From a virus, in IMG/VR virus record IMGVR_UViG_3300006916_000245, positions 1 to 29,691 of that record: a stretch of DNA of 29,691 nucleotides. One strand, given 5' to 3'. Shown piece after piece: positions 26,033 through 29,691 of the stretch. Each line of letters begins with the position of its first letter. Positions within the stretch are counted from its first letter, which is position 1. A program made the translations under genes and the position numbers. Below the pieces are notes generated by a model. It searched no databases and had not been told where the DNA came from. It worked only from the letters and a program-made list of their open reading frames with translations.

Positions 26033-28233
26033 TGCCCGACCAGAACATAATTACTAATGCTTTTCTCGGAGGTGAGATTAGCGAAAAGCTGTATGGCCGG
26101 ACTGATCTTCCGATTTACGACCAGTCTGTAAAACAGCTGCGAAACATGCGCGTTCGCCCTCAAGGTGGGGCCGATCGTCGTGGTGGAACCAAGTTTGTTG
26201 CTGAGACGAAAGACAGTTCGGTTAAGAGCCGCTTGATTGACTTTGATCAAAAAGATGACCAAGCGTATATCCTTGAGATGGGCAATCTCTATGCTCGCGT
26301 TTTTAAGGACACTGACCAAGTTCGTGAGGCTGCGACTACGATTACAGGCATCACGGCCGCAAACCCTGCTGTAGTCACTACCAGCGCCTCTCACGGCTAT
26401 TCTAACGGCGACCATGTGTGGCTAACTGGCATTGTTGGCATGACGCAGCTGAATAAGCGCCGTGTCACTGTAGCAAATGTTACTGCAACTACGTTCGAGT
26501 GCTCTGGAATCGACTCAAGCGCTTACACGGCCTATTCGTCAGCTGGAACCGCCGAAAAAATCTATGAGTTTACGACGACATACTTAACGGCGGATCTTTT
26601 CGAGCTTCAGACGGCTCAAGATCAAGAAGAGATGTTCATTGCCCATGAGGATTACCCTACGCGCAAAGTTACGCGGACTGGAGATACAGCATGGACGATC
26701 GCCAATGTTGATTTTCAGGATGGGCCTTACCTTGCCCTAAACACCACGCCAATTACGCTAACGCCTGGGGCTACTTCTGGCAGCACAACCCTGACTGCAT
26801 CTACAGCTTTGTTTGCCACAACTGACACTTCAGGAAGTGGTGGCACTGGTCAATATGATCGCTTAGTTCGCTGGAAAGACCCTGCTGGTGCTTGGCACTG
26901 GATGAAAATTACTGGCTTTACCAGCACAACCGTTGTCAGTGTTGACATTATAGGCACGACACTATCTGCAACCACGGCGACAAAAAATTGGCGTCTTGGG
27001 GCATTCTCCGACACGACAGGGTACCCTCGTGCAATTTTTATTGCAGAGCAGCGTCTTGTTCTTGCTGCAAGCACAGAGCAGCACCAAACTTTTTGGTACT
27101 CAGCCGTAGGAAATTACGAAGAGATGTCGCCCGACGATGCGTCTACAGATGACGCAACGTCCTATACGATTGCCGCTAAGCGCGAAAACTCAGTTCAATG
27201 GATTTCTGGCATTGAAAGTGAGCTTTTGTGTGGCTCAACTCGAGCTGAGTGGCGTCGAACAGGGGCGATTACGCCGGCTGATGCTGCCGTCCGACCTATG
27301 AGCTACGAAGGCTCTGCTTTAATCCAGCCTGTTGAAACCCCTGACACGCTTGTTTTCGTTCATCGAACTAAAGCCCTGATTATGGGTGTGTCTATCAATC
27401 GGCGGAACACAACAACACCAATTTTTGAGACAGAAGATCTTACCTTTGCTGCCGATGACATGGCTGATGATGGTTATACGCAGCTGGCTTACTCCCATCA
27501 CCCTTACAGATCCATTCTTGCTATCTGCAATGATGGGTGCTTGCTGCATTGCACCTATGACAAAAAGCGGGGCTCATTAGCTTGGTCTAAGTGGACAACT
27601 GACGGAAGCTTTGAATCTGTTGAGACGGTTCAGGTTCCCGACACAGGTATTAAAAAAACCGATCGTGCCTGGTTTATCGTAAAACGAACGATCGACGGCA
27701 ACACAGTTCGATACGTTGAGTATGAAGATCCGGCGCTCAACACAGACTGCGCCATGTCTTACGATTCAACATTGACGGTCAATCCTGGAGGTCTTTGGCA
27801 CCTTGAGGCCGAGACGGTCACAGTCAAGGCGGATGGTGCTGTTGTGCCAAGCCTTGTTGTTGGGACTGGCGACATCACACTTACCGCTGCGGCTGAAGAA
27901 ATTGAAGCAGGGATGCCATTTACCCACACGCTCGAAACATTGCCGATTGATGCAAACTTCGGTCTTGGATCGACGATGGGATCAAAGAACAGGGCTCACA
28001 AGGTTATCCTGCTTCTTAGAGAGGCTCTAGGAAGCACGGTAAACGGTGATGATATCCAGTACAGGGACGCAAGTGACCCTATGGATGCTGCGCCACCGAC
28101 AAAGACTGGTGTTGTAACTGTTATTCCCGATACGTCATGGAGTCGAGACGGAACGATTACCATTGAGGGAAGCCAGCCTTACAACTTCAGCATAAATGCT
28201 ATTGTTATCCACGGTAATTACAGCGCGGTGTAG
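26032..28233 (+). CDS. Tail nozzle (tail tubular protein B-like) protein
   Basis: GTG start within the previous TAG; 733 residues. The N-terminus NAFLGGEISEKLYGRTDLPI and QLRNMRVRPQGGADRRGGTK is the signature start of the podovirus tail tube/nozzle family, and a long Thr/Ala-rich beta body follows. It caps the tail tube and closes it before infection. A late PYNFSINAIVIHGNYSAV end is complete. No sign of truncation. Confidence 0.85.
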   Translation: MPDQNIITNAFLGGEISEKLYGRTDLPIYDQSVKQLRNMRVRPQGGADRRGGTKFVAETKDSSVKSRLIDFDQKDDQAYILEMGNLYARVFKDTDQVREAATTITGITAANPAVVTTSASHGYSNGDHVWLTGIVGMTQLNKRRVTVANVTATTFECSGIDSSAYTAYSSAGTAEKIYEFTTTYLTADLFELQTAQDQEEMFIAHEDYPTRKVTRTGDTAWTIANVDFQDGPYLALNTTPITLTPGATSGSTTLTASTALFATTDTSGSGGTGQYDRLVRWKDPAGAWHWMKITGFTSTTVVSVDIIGTTLSATTATKNWRLGAFSDTTGYPRAIFIAEQRLVLAASTEQHQTFWYSAVGNYEEMSPDDASTDDATSYTIAAKRENSVQWISGIESELLCGSTRAEWRRTGAITPADAAVRPMSYEGSALIQPVETPDTLVFVHRTKALIMGVSINRRNTTTPIFETEDLTFAADDMADDGYTQLAYSHHPYRSILAICNDGCLLHCTYDKKRGSLAWSKWTTDGSFESVETVQVPDTGIKKTDRAWFIVKRTIDGNTVRYVEYEDPALNTDCAMSYDSTLTVNPGGLWHLEAETVTVKADGAVVPSLVVGTGDITLTAAAEEIEAGMPFTHTLETLPIDANFGLGSTMGSKNRAHKVILLLREALGSTVNGDDIQYRDASDPMDAAPPTKTGVVTVIPDTSWSRDGTITIEGSQPYNFSINAIVIHGNYSAV

Positions 28234-28235
28234 AG

Positions 28236-29414
28236 ATGGGCTTTTTTAGCGGCATTAAGAAGGTCTTTAAGAAGGTTGCTAAGGTTGCCTTGCCGGCAAT
28301 TGGCATCGCATCAGGTATTGGTGCTTTTGGTGCTATTGCTGGTATAGGGGCTGCTGGCGCTGCTGCGGGTAGTGCAGCTGCTGGCCTTACAGGTGCTTCA
28401 GCTGCTGCTGCGGCGCTTAGTGGAGGTGCGGCTGGCGTAACCTTTGGTAGTGCTGCGACAGGCATTGCAGGTGCTTTTAGCGGTATTACGTCTGCAATTA
28501 GAGGATTTGGAGGCTCGACCCTTGGTCAAGGCTTAAAAATTGGCGGCACTCTTCTGAATGCCTTTGGATCTTACCAACAAGCCAGTGCACAGGCTGATGT
28601 ATTTGGCATTAATGCTGGTATTGCTGCGACTAACGCAGCTGAGCTTCAAGCCCTATTTGAGCTTCAGACAGAGGCTTTAGATACTCAGATTAAATCGACT
28701 AAAGAAGCCGCTGATATTCGAGAGAGAGAGATTGCGAATAAACGTGCACGGGCTATCCGTTCAGAAGGCTTTGGAAGACAGGCTATTGCTCGGGATCAGA
28801 GCATTCTAGGCTTATCCAAAACAGGCGTTACTCAGCGTCGTGACATCAACCAACAAATCATTGCTGCGACAATCTCAAATATTGATGCTCAGTCGGCAGA
28901 GGAACAGCGTCAGCTAGATCTTCAACGATCGGAGCTTGTTGGTCAGGCTCGATCGACGGCTGCGGCTGCTGGGTTGCGTGTTGACTCTGATTCGGTAACG
29001 GAATCGGTGAACCTAATTAATCGTGAAACAAATTTTGCAAAAAGCCTTGCCAAGATCACGGCTGATGTAGAGCGCGGTAATGTGCAACGCCGTGGAGACA
29101 TTGATATTTCAGAAGCGTCTCAACGGCTGGACGAAATTAACCTTCGCTTTGGTGAAATTGACCAACGCTCAGCTGAGCTTTCGGCGTCACTTGAAGACGC
29201 CTTGTTTGATGCGGCGTTAGAGCTGGAAATTAGCCAGCGCAATGAAAGCATTGCGATTGAACGGGCTGAGTTTGAGAAGAAAATTCTGAAGAAGCGTAAG
29301 GATACAAGCGTTGCTGTTTCTCAGGCTCAGCAGCAAGCCTTTAATCAGCAGCAGTCTGCAGCTAAGCAGGCTGCCTTTATTAATCCGATCACCATTGTAT
29401 CAGGGCTTGCGTAA
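28236..29414 (+). CDS. Internal virion protein with Ala/Gly-rich hydrophobic N-terminus
   Basis: 392 residues. Residues about 17-95 are almost wholly Ala, Gly, Ile, Ser and Val (LPAIGIASGIGAFGAIAGIG and similar), with basic MGFFSGIKKVFKKVAKV before. The rest is a long coiled coil (RSEGFGRQAIARDQSILGLS; QSAEEQRQLDLQRSELVGQA). Podovirus internal core proteins (T7 gp14-type) have this layout and are ejected into the cell to form a channel across the envelope. Stop TAA overlaps the next ATG. Confidence 0.75.
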   Translation: MGFFSGIKKVFKKVAKVALPAIGIASGIGAFGAIAGIGAAGAAAGSAAAGLTGASAAAAALSGGAAGVTFGSAATGIAGAFSGITSAIRGFGGSTLGQGLKIGGTLLNAFGSYQQASAQADVFGINAGIAATNAAELQALFELQTEALDTQIKSTKEAADIREREIANKRARAIRSEGFGRQAIARDQSILGLSKTGVTQRRDINQQIIAATISNIDAQSAEEQRQLDLQRSELVGQARSTAAAAGLRVDSDSVTESVNLINRETNFAKSLAKITADVERGNVQRRGDIDISEASQRLDEINLRFGEIDQRSAELSASLEDALFDAALELEISQRNESIAIERAEFEKKILKKRKDTSVAVSQAQQQAFNQQQSAAKQAAFINPITIVSGLA

Positions 29415-29691
29415 TGAGAACTCCTAGCTTTAGGCGCACACTTAGCCCAACATCGGCTGGCCGGCAGGATGTTCCTAACTTCAATCCGACTCGGCCGTTT
29501 TTGCCTAGTCCGAATACACAGGGAACTCAGGCGCTTCAGAATTTAGGTAAGCAGATCGCGAATATCGGTCAAAACATGATCGATCGTGATAGCTCCGTTA
29601 AAGCCAACAACCTAAGCCTGGAATTCAACGAAGAAATCGCAAAGGTCCAAAACGAACTTAAGCCGGATGACTATGCGACTTGGCATAAGAC
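29414..29691 (+). CDS. N-terminal part of a large internal virion protein, cut by the window end
   Basis: ATG 29414 overlaps the previous stop (TAATG); 92 codons visible. Starts RTPSFRRTLSPTSAGRQDVP, then GKQIANIGQNMIDRDSSVKA. Polar start with no catalytic motif yet. By gene order (T7-like: gp14, gp15, gp16) it is likely the second internal virion protein. The protein continues outside the window. Confidence 0.65.
   Translation, partial: MRTPSFRRTLSPTSAGRQDVPNFNPTRPFLPSPNTQGTQALQNLGKQIANIGQNMIDRDSSVKANNLSLEFNEEIAKVQNELKPDDYATWHK

Noticed and set aside
1-29691. CRISPR array, insertion sequence or diversity-generating retroelement
   Set aside because: No regular repeat-spacer pattern, no transposase or inverted-repeat ends, and no reverse transcriptase, although related BPP-1-like phages can carry a retroelement.

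Overview
This window is a piece of a tailed double-stranded DNA phage (Caudoviricetes) with podovirus-type morphology. The rightward late block has small terminase, large terminase, portal, a Bbp19-like protein, scaffold, major capsid, a decoration-like protein, tail tubular A-like and nozzle (B-like) proteins and Ala/Gly-rich internal virion proteins. There is no tape measure, sheath or baseplate gene. A Gram-negative (probably pseudomonadotal) host is suggested by a small lipobox protein next to an M15 endopeptidase and by AGGAG-type ribosome binding sites. The host cannot be named from the sequence. No integrase, transposase, tRNA, CRISPR array or full-length CI-type repressor was seen. Both ends cut through genes, so this is not the whole genome.

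Layout. (1) 1-4316, rightward: end of a truncated gene, a secreted protein, a coiled-coil membrane protein, a metallophosphoesterase with an HTH-like N-terminus, small genes (RMF-like, DUF1937, DUF6378) and a lysis cassette (holin-like, lipoprotein, M15 endolysin). (2) 4319-7650, leftward: ERF annealing protein, SSB, a zinc protein, a YqaJ/lambda-Exo-type nuclease, a lone LexA-type DNA-binding domain and small genes. (3) 7665-7713: face-to-face promoters over one dyad operator. (4) 7725-9035, rightward: HTH regulator, RuvC-like resolvase, helicase-loader-like protein. (5) 9032-16176, leftward: DnaB-type helicase, DUF932 protein and about 19 small, mostly unknown genes packed with stop/start overlaps. 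(6) 16177-16680: divergent non-coding region rich in small hairpins. (7) 16681-29691, rightward: packaging and virion genes, interrupted by a 537-base non-coding gap between the terminase subunits and by a hairpin-rich leader before the capsid gene. If the genome is circular or permuted, blocks 7 and 1 would be one late transcript.

How it works together. ERF, SSB and the exonuclease form a recombination set. RuvC-like resolvase, loader and helicase form the replication set. The small HTH protein at 7725 is well placed to balance the two divergent early transcripts. The terminase gap holds a perfect 18-base palindrome whose 14-base core recurs near-identically at two other places, which suggests a second regulatory circuit. 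A putative MptE-like protein and a methyltransferase sit among the virion genes.

Most noteworthy: the palindrome family, the 9-mer TTACGTCCG (nine copies, all before position 15,000), the hairpin leaders, a probable frameshift near 14,487, and a 55-codon gene at 15758-15925. All family names come from reading motifs by eye; no database search was run.
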